Source of the DNA: Manis javanica
Lineage: Eukaryota; Chordata; Mammalia; Pholidota; Manidae
Direction of reading: 5' to 3'
DNA length: 64,000 nucleotides
Assembly (NCBI RefSeq): GCF_040802235.1
Contig: NC_133156.1
Coordinates: 25,377,343-25,441,342 of the forward strand
The position numbers and the translations under genes are program-made. The notes below the pieces were generated by a model. It was not told the DNA's origin and searched no databases. It worked only from the letters and a program-made list of their open reading frames with translations. Within the stretch, counting starts at the first letter, position 1. The number at the start of each line of letters is the position of its first letter. Of the stretch, positions 1-9,243 are shown one piece after another.

Positions 1-534
1 TCACCAACTATTACATGAAAGATGCTCTACTTAGTAGGTAATAAAGTTTTGGAAAAGTCTTATATGAATCTCACTGTCTTTGTCTAGGTAGCACTTATCT
101 CTGGGTAGGTTTTCTTATGTGTTGACAATCATTACTTCCTTAAGTGGCTCTGTGTCCAATTACATGGCAAGGAAGGATAATGATGGGGGTGGGGAACTTC
201 CGAAGATAGATATATCCACACACACATAAACACATCACCCTCTGTCCTGCGTAGCACCCCTTCAGCCACCTAAAACCCCTGAGTCATTCTGGATAACTGG
301 ACTGTGATTTCAGGAAGCCAAGGACACACACATTTCCTTCATTCGACATATAATTACTGATGACCTACCATGTGTTAGCCACTGTTCCAAACAACCATTT
401 ATCCACCAAAGCCTAAAGTTTAAAACAAGCCCTTTCTAAAACCATTTATATTTCTGTTCACTTTGTCCTTTCTACAGTGCCCTGGTACTAGTCTAATCTT
501 TTCTTGGTGACAAAGGGTTATACGCAGCTTGAAA

Positions 535-680
535 GAGTGGAAAGGCCTTGCATTAGGAGTCAAGAAAACTGGATTTTAGTTTCAGTTCTGCTGAAAATAA
601 TTTGTGTGATCTTGAATACTTCTTTACAGATTGTTTTTATGTAAAAAATCCTTGTAAACTGTGGAAGGCTATCCTCATAA
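535..680 (+). repeat. MIR SINE remnant
   Basis: It follows the MIR consensus order: 'ggagtcaagaaaactgga', a 'cagttctgct' block, then 'tgtgatcttgaatactt' and 'tttacag'. It is strongly diverged, as expected of an ancient tRNA-derived SINE. Confidence 0.55.
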
Positions 681-1220
681 TTCATCATCCTTAGGGACAT
701 TTATTCTAATAATTGGGTCATAATACAGACATTTCTTGAGTACCAGCTAAGGTATACAGAATTATTTGCCCCTATACCAAATGGACTCAGATTTGGGGCT
801 CTTAGCATTTGTATGTATGTGTAGGGGGCAGAATTGGGTAAACTGTGGTGGGGTGAGGGGGTGGGCTGGGGCAGTCTCACCACTCCTGCAGAGTTATTCT
901 GGACAGAGGTGATATGAGTTTTCACATGGTTTCCCTGTTTTCTGGAAGAATTAATAGGGGGAAGCTTTGTAGAGGGAAGCTATCTTTCATATAATTTGAT
1001 GATGCTCAAGGAAAACCTAGAATTGCAAAACTTTTCCTTTTCTTTTGTGCAACTAAAGGGTAGAGACCCTGAATAGAAGGCCCTTTGTTTAACAATGTGG
1101 ATTCATATTCTGGACAAGCAAAGGTAGACTTGAAACTTCACTTGGGGCAGGGCTGAAGAATGACACTATTCTGCGGAAAGGTTAACAGGATTTTGGAGGC
1201 AGGGCAGAGTAGGGAGAATC

Positions 1221-1260
1221 TGTGTGTGTGTGTGCATGCGTGTGTGTGAGTGTGCGTGTA
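1221..1260. repeat. TG-rich microsatellite
   Basis: An interrupted (TG)n run with CA and CG interruptions. Confidence 0.85.
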
Positions 1261-2590
1261 AGAGAAAAGCCCCAGAGGATGGAAGTAATGTAGGCTTAAA
1301 AGTAGAGTTGGAGGTGTCTGCATGTGCTTTTAGAACAAACCTTATTTACATTTTTTACTGAACTATAATCTATCTCATTATCCTCACCTCTCAGTACAAG
1401 TCTCTAAACTGTTGTGTGCTTATATTGTGTTAGTAATGATACAGGGAGTTGAGGGATAATTCAGATCCCCCCAGAGCATCCCTCTGCTGTGCTACGTGGT
1501 GATGGTGGCACACGCTGAGGGAGGAATTAGGCCTGTGCTCCTGGCCATCAAGGTCAGAGGACACCCAGAGCTGGGGATCATGGAGGAAAGATACTTGCAG
1601 AACAGGAACTGACTTAGCCAAATTGGAAATCCTCTAGAAATTCAAACCATGAAGAAATTTCTGGACAGTCTACATTAGGAAATGTAGGATGGAAATGAAG
1701 GCTTGAGCCATTTACAATTTAAGTCTAAAAGATGGTGGAACCACAGAAATGTTTGTGAGTTAATATATCAAATACACACACTGGAAAAATTAAACAGTCA
1801 CATTAGTTAGAGTTGCTTCACGTCTTTTTAGTTTTTTGTAACATTTGTGGAAGAGACATTAAACAGTTTTTCTCCATAGTTTCCCAGAGGTAAATCCTTT
1901 CATAAAATTGGAGAATATGGTTTGATGTTTGGACAATAATATAAAAGAGCAAATGAAAAATTCAAAGCAACTTAAGCACCAAGCCTTTTTAAGGAAAATC
2001 ATCAGCAGTGGAAGTGGAGAACTAAGACAAACTAGTTTGCTGTTTCAAAAGCAACAGAAAAATTCAGCCCTTGACCTACAGGCCTGCCCCACAGAACCAA
2101 GAAAGATAAATCAATTAGAATCACTGTCTCAGCCTCTAAAGCAAGTAGTATGTGACCCGGGGTTTCCACCCCACCCCATCCAGGGACTCTCCAGAAATGT
2201 GTGGGAAATATTTCCTTAAGATCCCTTCTGAATCTCATACTTTCAGTGGTCAAGTCTGCGCATTCTGATTCGGTCCAACAAAAATAGAGATAAAGTTTAT
2301 GTAAGCTTAGGTCCTGGACTAAAAATAAAGGATCTGAGAAGAATTTAAATATGGAGTTACCAGCATCCTCATTTCCCCTTCTTTAGCCTGGGCTGTTTAT
2401 GCAGTTTAAGTGTATGGAGTTTTCTATCCGATTTTAAAAACTCCCAAACAAATAATTCTGATGGGTTTTGAATTCATTGTGAAACATTTAAAAACACATC
2501 ACTTTGGGGTAACGTTGAAAGAACAGATGATTCTCCTCAAGGAGGTTAGAACTTTCCATAAAAATTATAGTATAATTGGTGGAAGAGTTT

Positions 2591-2606
2591 AAAAAATAAG
2601 TTCTGA
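2591..2606 (+). repeat. Target-site duplication, left copy (composite retroposon)
   Basis: AAAAAATAAGTTCTGA at 2591-2606 matches 5987-6002 (AAAAAATAAGTGCTGA) at 15 of 16 positions. It is preceded by GTTT, so the nick site reads TTT/AAAA, the usual L1 endonuclease target. Part of the A-run in the right copy may be tail rather than target; the core match is TAAGT(T/G)CTGA. Confidence 0.75.
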
Positions 2607-4187
2607 ATCCTGAGAAAGAAGAATAAAGTAGGGGGATCTCACTCTCCAACTTCAAGCTCTATTACAAAGCCATAGTAATCAAGACAATTTGATACCTGCA
2701 CAAGAACAGAGCCACAGACCAGTGGAACAGATTAGAGACTCCAGACATTAACCCAAACATATATGGTCAATTAATATTTGATAAAGGAGCCATGGACATA
2801 CAATGGTAAAATGACAGTATCTTCAACAGATGGTGCTGGCAAAACTGGACAGCTACATGTAGGAGAATGAAACTGAACCATTGTCTAACCCCATACACAA
2901 AAGTAAATTCAAAATGGATCAAAGACCTGAATGTAAGTCATGAAACCATAAAACTCTTAGAAAAAAACATAGGCAAAAACCTTAGACATAAACATGAGTG
3001 ACCTCTTCTTGAACATATCTCCCCGGGCAAGGAAAACAAAAGCAAAAATGAGCAAGTGGGACTACATTAAGCTGAAAAGCTTCTGTACAGCAAAAGACAC
3101 CATCAATAGAACAAAAAAGAACCCTACAGTATGGGAGAATATATTTGTAAATGACAGGTCCGATAAAGGCTTGACGTCCAAAATATTTAAAGAGCTGACA
3201 TGCCTCAACAAACAAATAACAATAATCCAATTAAAAAATGGACAGAGGAACTGAACAGACAGTTCTCCAAAAAAGAAATACAGATGGCCAACAGACACAT
3301 GAAAAGATGCTCCACAGCACTAATTATCAGAGAAATGCAAATTAAAACTACAATGAGATATCACCTCACACCAGTAAGGATGGCTGCCATCCAAAAGACA
3401 AACAACAACAAATGTTGGTGAGGCTGTGGAGAAAGGGGAACCCTCCTACACTGCTGGTGGGAATGTAAATTAGTTCAACCATTGTGGAAAGCAGTATGGA
3501 GGTACATCAAAATGCTCAAAACTTACCATTTGACCCAGGAATTCCACTCCTAGGAATTTACCCTAAGAATGCAGCAATCAAGTTTGAGAAAGACAGATGC
3601 ACCCTATGTTTATCACAGCACTATTTACAATAGCCAAGAATTGGAAGCAACCTAAATGTCCATCGGTAGATGAAAGGATAAAGAAGATGTGGTGCATATA
3701 CACAATGGAATACTACTCAGCCATAAGAAGAGGTCAAATCCTACTATTTGCAGCAGCATGGATGGAGCTGGAGGGTATTATGCTCAGTGAAATAAGCTAA
3801 GCAGAGAAAGAGAAATACCAAATGATTTCACTCATCTGTGGAGTATAAGAACAAAGGAAAAACTGAAGAAACAAAACAGCAGTGGAATCACAGAACCCAA
3901 GAATGGACTAATAGGTACCAAATGGAAAGGGACTGGGGAGGATGGGTGGGTAGGGAGGGATAAGGGGGGAAGAAGAAGGGGCATATTAAGATTAGCATCC
4001 ATAGGGTGGGGAAGGGAGAAAGGGGAGGGCTGAACAACACAGAGAAGACAAGTAGTGATTCTACAACATTTTGCTATGCTGATGGACAGTGACTGTAAAG
4101 AGGTTTATAGGGGAGACCTGGTATAAAGGAGAGCCTAGAAAACATAATACTCATCATGTAAGTGTAGATTAATGATAAAAAAAAAAG
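2607..4187 (+). mobile_element. L1 (LINE-1) 3' end: ORF2 C-terminal part and 3'UTR, 5'-truncated
   Basis: Typical L1 ORF2 3' sequence: the translated frames at 2994-3254, 3200-3421 and 3597-3800 match successive parts of the ORF2 C-terminal region (including 'NWKQPKCPSVDERIKKMW' and 'GVFY..YYSAI'-type blocks near 3600-3740). Frameshifts and stops separate them, so no functional endonuclease or reverse transcriptase remains. ORF2-related sequence ends near 3845. The G-rich 3'UTR (3930-4030) leads to an A10 run at 4178-4187. The sequence is not strongly decayed, so this is a fairly young lineage-specific L1. Confidence 0.9.
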
Positions 4188-4350
4188 AAAGAAAAGGGGG
4201 TTTACTCCCTGATAGGATAAAAATATCTGTAAATCAATGATTAATGCATGCTTTAAATATCCTTAATTTTGATCACTTAAAGGGTGTCAGATGATTGGCT
4301 ATGGAGGTACACTTTTCTGATAATATTTCTTTCTCTTAATAAAAAAAAAA
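4188..4350 (+). other. Linker between L1 and env parts, ending in an A-rich run
   Basis: About 150 bp of A/T-rich sequence I do not recognise, ending in AATAA followed by a pure A-run (4337-4350). It may be extended L1 3'UTR with a second polyadenylation site, or a third RNA. It directly abuts the ERV-derived segment. Confidence 0.45.
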
Positions 4351-4634
4351 AGAAGCAGTTCCTGTGTGGTGACCTCCAATGAGTTCTACACAATGGTATA
4401 AAGGGCATATAAAAGTGTGGGCAAAGGGTCTGTTCGTGTTTATACAGAGGGTCAAAGCCTAATTTGGCTACCCAGAAAACGAATTAAGATACGATATGAA
4501 GAAGACCTTCCAACATCAGCACTCTCTGGAAGAGTCATGCCAGAATATTATCATCAAAAAACCTCAACAAAGATCCAGGCAATGCTGCAGTTGTAGCTGC
4601 ATTAATCCCACCTGTTCCTGGACTTGCCATTGGA

Positions 4635-5045
4635 ATGAAGAAGGAGATATCTAAGCTGGCCTGTGCATACAGTAAAACAACAAATTTGACTGGATCTATA
4701 CTGTTGGAACTCAACCAAGATTTAGGAGAAGTGCAAGTTGTAGCGCTCCAAAATCTTATGACTACAGACTATCTACAGTTAAAAGAACATATGGGATGTG
4801 AACAGATCCCAGAAATGGGTTGCTTTAATTTGTCTAATTTCTGTCAGACTGTTCAAGTACAGTTGGACAATGTCCATCATATCATAGACAAATTTTCACA
4901 AATGCCTAGGGTGCCTAACTGGTTTTCTTGGCTTCACTGGAGATGGCTGGTAATTATAGATTTGCTTAGTTTATGTCACCGTATTCCTATTATGTTAATA
5001 TGTGTGCACATGTTAGTTAGTAGTTTAAAACCTATACATGCTTAA
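4635..5045 (+). pseudogene. ERV envelope transmembrane-subunit fragment (136 codons open)
   Basis: The frame extends upstream of the ATG through a hydrophobic, fusion-peptide-like stretch near 4580-4632. It then has a heptad-rich segment (about residues 10-45), a Cys-X6-Gly-Cys pattern at about residues 54-62 that looks like a CX6CC motif with the first of the paired cysteines replaced by glycine, an amphipathic stretch, and a W-rich membrane-proximal segment followed by a hydrophobic anchor (about residues 93-120). This order is that of a retroviral TM protein. No surface subunit is complete: sequence from 4380 to 4570 is in broken frames. It is unlike the env of the neighbouring provirus, so it comes from a different ERV family whose name I cannot give. 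Confidence 0.65.
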
Positions 5046-5441
5046 GGTACTCTACAAGAAGATATGTCAAAGAAATAATCAATCCTCCCATGTTTTCTTC
5101 CATATGCTACCTCTATAGCTTTTCTTCTTCCTTCCTAATTCATGCCTCATATCGAATTTACTGAGCATCATAAATCCTCCAGGTGGTAAAGTTACCTCGA
5201 GACAAGTGCTGGGCATAGAAGCCACAGGGCATAAATCTGCAAAGAAGTAAAAAGCTAACCTTTTCAAACAATATGGCTTCTCTCTCACTTACCAACTTTA
5301 CTTTTCCCTGTATGGCCCCGGAAGATGACTGGTTAGCCAGAGACGGGTAAGATTCCTCAAGGGAGGAAAAACCTAAGACAGGCATAGTCACAGGGGCGCC
5401 ATCAGGTGAGAAATTGGTGATCAACAGAGGTGAGGCTTAGA

Positions 5442-5650
5442 ACCTCACCTCCCCCCCCCGTTTTGAGAGAAATCTGCATCCATGGATGTTTTATTGCCCT
5501 TGTCTAGCTTGGATCAACACTTAGTCTACAGGCACACACCTGATCATCTACATTTGCCCTCTTACAGCACTAATCTATGTTTTCTACCTTTATCTTGCAT
5601 CTACCTACCTCTTCAGCATTTTATTAAAAATAGTAATAATAATAATAATA
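5442..5650 (+). other. 3' untranslated part of env segment with poly-C and (AAT)n tracts
   Basis: A C-run lies near 5451-5459 and (AAT/ATA)n at about 5626-5650, immediately before the polypurine tract. A 68-codon open frame at 5482-5688 runs across the tract into the LTR and shows no domain. Confidence 0.4.
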
Positions 5651-5659
5651 AGGGGGAAA
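5651..5659 (+). promoter_or_regulatory. Polypurine tract before the 3' LTR
   Basis: AGGGGGAAA, all purine, is followed directly by TGTGGGATCC, the presumed LTR start. This is the second-strand priming site of the parent retrovirus. Confidence 0.7.
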
Positions 5660-5781
5660 TGTGGGATCCACATACAAATCAAGTATAAAAATCAAATGAA
5701 TATTCATATTTGACCTGATTGTTTATAGTTCATAATATGTGATCAAAACTGAAAGTTTCTGTGATGACTACCCTTGTACTG

Positions 5782-5838
5782 TTCACCATGTAAGAACTTA
5801 TTCACTATGTAAGAACTTGTTCACCATGTAAGAACTTG
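5782..5838 (+). repeat. Three tandem 19 bp units in U3
   Basis: Units at 5782-5800, 5801-5819 and 5820-5838 differ at one or two bases (core 'ATGTAAGAACTT'). Repeats in U3 are often enhancer units; no function is shown here. Confidence 0.85.
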
Positions 5839-5958
5839 TTCGTTATGCTTCAGAAGATTCGATACTGATGAGAATTAGGCTTGGGGTGGATTAATGATTG
5901 TGCATTGAGCATTGACTCCCCTATACAGAATTTTATTGTTGTTAACAACCATTTGATC

Positions 5959-5964
5959 AATAAA
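5959..5964 (+). terminator. AATAAA polyadenylation signal
   Basis: A perfect AATAAA about 18 bp before the A10 tail at 5983-5992, so this is the signal used by the RNA that was copied. Confidence 0.85.
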
Positions 5965-5986
5965 TATGAGAGATGCCCAATCAAAA

Positions 5987-6002
5987 AAAAAATAAGTGCT
6001 GA
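5987..6002 (+). repeat. Target-site duplication, right copy (composite retroposon)
   Basis: It pairs with 2591-2606. The first six bases overlap the A-tail. Confidence 0.7.
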
Positions 6003-6264
6003 GTTTCAGTGAGAACCACCAAAATAGCTCCTCGTCTTTGCATTTTTTAAAGTGAGTTCAAAAAAAATTAATTTACTTAGCTATGACAGCCAGGGAGAAA
6101 CTGAAGCCAGGGAGGGGTGTAGGGAGGGCCAGAAACAGGGAACCAATAGGAAAATGTCACAAACTGGTCTGTAAGTTTTTGGGGACAAGAGGAGGAAGAG
6201 GAAATTCATAAATGTGTCAGAAAAGCCAGGGAAGGAGTGTAGAACAGGAAAGAGTGGTGCCCTC
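6003..6264. other. Short host segment between two retroelements
   Basis: No gene. It is purine-rich host sequence and ends with CCCTC (6260-6264), the left target-site duplication of the provirus. Confidence 0.6.
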
Positions 6265-6437
6265 TGAAGGGCCCCCACCAGTAAGATGGCAAACTTCCGG
6301 CTTCTCTTCGGGGTCCTCGGTTCCTGCCGGCACCTCCTGAAGCCCAATCACCTCTCGCCCCACCTCCCAATCCCAGCACCTAGCCAACAGCCAACAGCCC
6401 CATAGAAGTGACACCTCAATCAATTCATGCCCCTTCC

Positions 6438-6444
6438 TATATAA
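6438..6444 (+). promoter_or_regulatory. LTR TATA box
   Basis: TATATAA lies 17 bp before the AATAAA signal and is kept in the 3' LTR. It is the likely retroviral promoter. Confidence 0.7.
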
Positions 6445-6460
6445 CCCAGCACCTTTCCCT

Positions 6461-6466
6461 AATAAA
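6461..6466 (+). terminator. LTR AATAAA signal
   Basis: AATAAA is intact in the 5' LTR; the same site in the 3' LTR reads AGTAAA (about 13221). Confidence 0.75.
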
Positions 6467-6515
6467 GCAGAATTCTCTGGTGAATTGCTGCTGTGTGTCA
6501 CTCCTTTCCTTTCAT

Positions 6516-6533
6516 TGGTGCCAAAACCCAGAA
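6516..6533 (+). promoter_or_regulatory. Primer binding site, tRNA-Phe type
   Basis: TGGTGCCAAAACCCAGAA pairs with the 3' end of tRNA-Phe at 15 of 18 bases. The three mismatches are G to A changes, two of them at CpG positions, so they look like methylation decay. It begins one base after the LTR. Confidence 0.85.
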
Positions 6534-7177
6534 GACAGGACACCCCAACTGGGCCCCGTCTTCACCCCGACACCAGCAGCAGCTTGCCCTCATCCTCTTT
6601 TTCAGGCTCTGGCTCATCACACTCACCATTCCTCTCTGGCCTTTAGGTAAGTTTTCCCCCCACAGTGGGCCACTCTTCCCCGAGCTATCGCAGTGCAATT
6701 GACCATGATCATCCAGCAAAGCCCTGATGCTCGGGGACAAGGAGGGAACTCTCCCCACCTCAGGCCTTCACGGCTGCGGCGGACCCTCAGGCACCTCCTC
6801 CAGTAGCCATAAATCCCCACCTCAGGCCTTCATGGATGCGGCAGACCCTCAGGCCCCTCCTCCAACAGCCATAAACAAGGTGACTCCTTTGCAGATGAGA
6901 ACGCTCCCTTCCCCTCCTCCTCCTTCTGTTCCGTCCGCCGAAATCTGTTCTGTCTGCCAAAAATTCCTAGCGCTAGGTACTTCGTGACTCCGGCAAACTG
7001 CCTTCTTAGGGAAGTCTGGGTGACGACCCACACTTCCTAAGAAATTCCGACTCGTATACAAGTTTCCGCAGACCACCAAGGATCATCGGGGACGCCCTTT
7101 GTCTCCTTGCGGTCTGCTTCCAGTCCGAGGATCTCTGTTCATCTTCCCCTGTTTGTCTCCTTCTCTGTCCTTTAGCC
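6534..7177 (+). other. Proviral 5' leader with a 62 bp tandem duplication
   Basis: Untranslated leader between the primer site and the gag ATG. Copies at 6753-6814 and 6815-6876 repeat the same C-rich 62 bp unit with a few changes. The leader would carry splice donor and packaging signals, but I do not see a clear one. Confidence 0.7.
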
Positions 7178-7606
7178 ATGGGAGCCTCCTCATCCCTCCC
7201 TGAAAGTTCACCTCTTGAATGCCTGCTTAGGCATCTGGCTACCCTCTCCCTGACACCTGATATAAAACCAAAACTTCTCCATAAATATTGCTCCCAAGAT
7301 TGGCCGACATACCCCCTACACAATAACAACCAATGGCCTGCAGGGGGAACTCTTGATCCTAACATCACTCCCAATCTCTTTAACTACTGCCTGCACCTGA
7401 AAAAATGGAAGGAGATTCCCTATATCGAAGCTTCCCGCCTCCTCCTTCCCCGCCCCCTCCCAAGTTCTCCTAGCCTGCAAGCTGCCACCCCCGCAGAAGC
7501 CTCCTGTTCACTCCCCTCCCCTTCTTCTCCTACAACAGCCCTTCTCCCTTCCTTCCCCACCATCTCCTCCCCCATCTCACCTGTGCCTTTGTCCCCCACA
7601 GATTAA
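7178..7606 (+). pseudogene. gag: gag: matrix domain and proline-rich linker (142 codons, cut short)
   Basis: The N-terminus is MGASSS, a myristoylation signal for membrane targeting of Gag. The first 90 residues resemble the matrix domain of class I ERVs, with conserved W, P and LKKW-type positions; residues 95-140 are Pro/Ser-rich like the p12 linker. It stops at a TAA in the linker (7604-7606). The normal continuation resumes only after an unrelated insert at about 8197. Confidence 0.8.
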
Positions 7607-7652
7607 CCCTGAGCCTTTCAGCCCCCCCTTTAACTAGGTCCTGGGGGCCTCC
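7592..7652 (+). repeat. Direct repeat of the gag linker, left copy
   Basis: This 61 bp stretch resembles 8197-8256 (about 70% by eye). In the capsid frame both encode a PPQxxPEPFSPP-like linker. The copies flank about 540 bp of non-gag sequence. Confidence 0.6.
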
Positions 7653-8196
7653 TCTGTCTTTGCCCTCCTCACCTGTTTCTCCCCTGTTAAGGACTGCCTT
7701 TGTCTTCTCACATGTTTGTATGGAGAATGGGAAAGCACCTTCCCCCCTGTCTGAATGCAGCATGGGAAAGCACAAGCTAGAGAACAACCGGTGCAGTCCT
7801 TAGAAGTTATATGTCCACAAAAACATATCTTGTCCTCGAAGATGAGCCAAGACTCCTCACTCTGAAAATAGGGAGACCTTGAAGATTAGTAGAAACACCA
7901 CCCCTGCTTCTAGCTATGTCCTTCCCCCACTTGCCGATGTGGCAGGAATGGAGAACAAAGAACATTCTGTTTATGTATTCCATAAGCAACTAACTGGAGC
8001 CCTGCTGTAGCTCAGTTAGTAGAGCATGGGACTCTTAACCTCAGAGTCATGAGTTCAAGTCCAACTAGAGCGGCAGAGGGAAGCAGCTGGGCTGCTAGCT
8101 GGCGACACGTGGGTCCGATTCTATCTTTCATTATTTTCTTTGCCCGCCTTCCGCACTTCAGGACCTGCTCAACTAGGCACGGCTAGACCACGTCAC
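7653..8196 (+). other. Non-retroviral insert inside gag carrying a tRNA-Lys-like sequence
   Basis: This interrupts gag between matrix linker and capsid and has no gag-like reading frame. An internal 'ATGGGAAAGCAC' motif occurs twice near 7728 and 7763. A tRNA-Lys-like segment is at 7999-8071, and a second B-box-like motif (GGGTCCGATTCT) is near 8111. The rest is unrecognised; it may be a SINE or captured host DNA. Confidence 0.55.
7999..8071 (+). tRNA. tRNA-Lys(CUU)-like sequence, probably pseudogene or SINE head
   Basis: An A-box-like TAGCTCAGTTAG, an anticodon loop CTCTTAA with the CUU anticodon and a B-box-like GAGTTCAAGTCC are in the right order and spacing, and the D and anticodon stems pair. 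The T stem (ATGAG against CCAAC) and the acceptor 3' side no longer pair, so it is unlikely to give a working tRNA. It could still bind TFIIIC. Confidence 0.6.
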
Positions 8197-8894
8197 TCCC
8201 CCACAGACTGAGCCAGAACCCTTCAGTCCCCCTCAGACTCGGTCGCGAGAGCCTCCCAAAATTACCGCCCCCCCTACCTTGGAGGTACCAGGATTCGAAG
8301 GCATCGTGCGTGTTCACGTCCCTTTCTCCTTAGGAGATTTAGCCCAACTAGAGAAACACCTAGGTTTCTTTTCCACTGATCCCATGACATACATCAGGGA
8401 GTTTCAATGGACCCTCCAGTCTTACAGCTCACACATCATGACATTTTCATGCTCCTGGCCAATACTCTCCTCCCTGAAGAGCATAGATGAGTTTGGGACT
8501 TTGCCCAAACGCACACTACCAAAACCCACAGGACTGACCCCACCTATCCCTCTGGCCCCACTCCTGTCCCTGAACAAGACCCACACTGAGATTATAACAC
8601 CGCCATAGGTCTCTGCTCTTGAGATATTTTTGCCTCCTGCTTAATAGCAGGTCTGAAAAAGGAAGTCCGTAAAGTAGTCAATTTTCAAAAGCTCCAAGAC
8701 ATAATTCAAAAGAGAGATGAAACCCACTCCCAAGTTCTTAGACAGACTCACTCAAGCCCTATTACAGTATACCAGCCTAGACCCAGAAACACCTGAAGGA
8801 AAACATGTCCTTATGACATACTTCATAGCTCAAAGCTACCCTGACATTAAAGCTAAACTCAAAAAGTTAGAACAGGGCGCCGCTACCCCATAGA
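8197..8894 (+). pseudogene. gag: gag: linker and capsid domain, frameshifted
   Basis: From about 8279 the frame enters a class I capsid N-terminus ('VPFSLGDLAQLEKHLG'-like, 8309-8370). Similarity then hops frames around 8430-8600 and 8630-8700. The stretch at 8720-8800 looks like the major homology region of capsid. It ends at TAG (8892-8894). Several indels mean no capsid protein can be made. Confidence 0.75.
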
Positions 8895-8908
8895 CTGAGA
8901 TCCTAACA

Positions 8909-9193
8909 GTGGCCTTTAAAGTCTTCCATAACTGGGAGGAGGAGAAAGAACACTGTAAACAAAAGGCTGATCAGGCCAATTTCCAAATGTTGGCCCAGCT
9001 GATAAAACCACAACCTGGGCGCCCCTCTACAAATAACCCCCCCCCCCCAGGAGCTTGTTTCAAGTGTGAAAAAGAGGAACATTGCTCAAGGGTGTGCCAC
9101 TCCCCCAGGTCTCCAACCACCCCTGCCCTAGATGCCACAAAAAGGGCCACTGGGGGTCTGATTGACCAACCACCCAAAGGGGAGGCTGGATGA
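8909..9193 (+). pseudogene. gag: gag: end of capsid and nucleocapsid with two zinc-knuckle remnants
   Basis: A charged EEEKE/KQKAD region precedes the knuckles. Knuckle 1 (9056-9097) keeps CX2CX4HX4C, but the conserved Gly after the second Cys is Glu. Knuckle 2 (9124-9165) is in another frame and its last Cys codon is now TGA (9163-9165). A C-run (9038-9048) nearby is a likely slippage site. Two knuckles fit the HERV-H/F supergroup. Confidence 0.75.
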
Positions 9194-9243
9194 ACAACCC
9201 CCATCCTAAGCCCACCGTAGTGGGGCTGGCAGAAGAAGATTGA

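Larger units (their letters stand above)
1..2590. other. Gene-free stretch with old repeats
   Basis: No supported coding region. An L2-like stretch lies near 345-415 (motif like 'accatgtgttagccactgttc'), a MIR-like segment at 535-680 and a TG-rich microsatellite at 1221-1260. The short open frames have no recognisable domains, and one at 1138-1323 simply reads the microsatellite. The end (2591-2606) is the target site of the composite retroposon that follows. Confidence 0.6.
5660..5982 (+). repeat. 3' LTR (U3-R only) of the composite element
   Basis: It begins TG after the polypurine tract and contains three 19 bp tandem units at 5782-5838. An AATAAA lies at 5959-5964, and the copy stops about 18 bp later in a poly-A tail. 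U5 is absent, which is what a copied polyadenylated transcript gives, unlike a proviral LTR. Confidence 0.75.
2607..5992 (+). mobile_element. Composite L1 / ERV-env / LTR retroposon
   Basis: The order is: the 3' part of L1 ORF2 and its 3'UTR (2607-4187), an A10 run at 4178-4187, about 150 bp ending in a second A-rich run (4337-4350), an ERV env fragment with a 136-codon open frame (4351-5650), a polypurine tract (5651-5659), an LTR of TG-start type (5660-5982) and an A10 tail (5983-5992). A single direct repeat flanks the whole unit and none flanks its parts, so I infer one insertion by L1 machinery. An internal A-run joining two RNAs is what template switching during target-primed reverse transcription would leave. 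A transcript reading from L1 into an ERV is the alternative. The L1 reading frame is broken. Confidence 0.75.
6265..6514 (+). repeat. 5' LTR of the class I provirus
   Basis: It starts TGAAGGG and ends TTTCA directly before the primer site. TATATAA is at 6438-6444 and AATAAA at 6461-6466, so U3 is about 200 bp and R-U5 short. It is about 94% identical to 13024-13274. Confidence 0.93.

Noticed and set aside
6081..7374. Several 80-120 codon minus-strand frames across the 5' LTR and leader
   Set aside because: Antisense readings of LTR, leader and gag without domains; the 3' LTR gives similar frames, as expected of a repeat.
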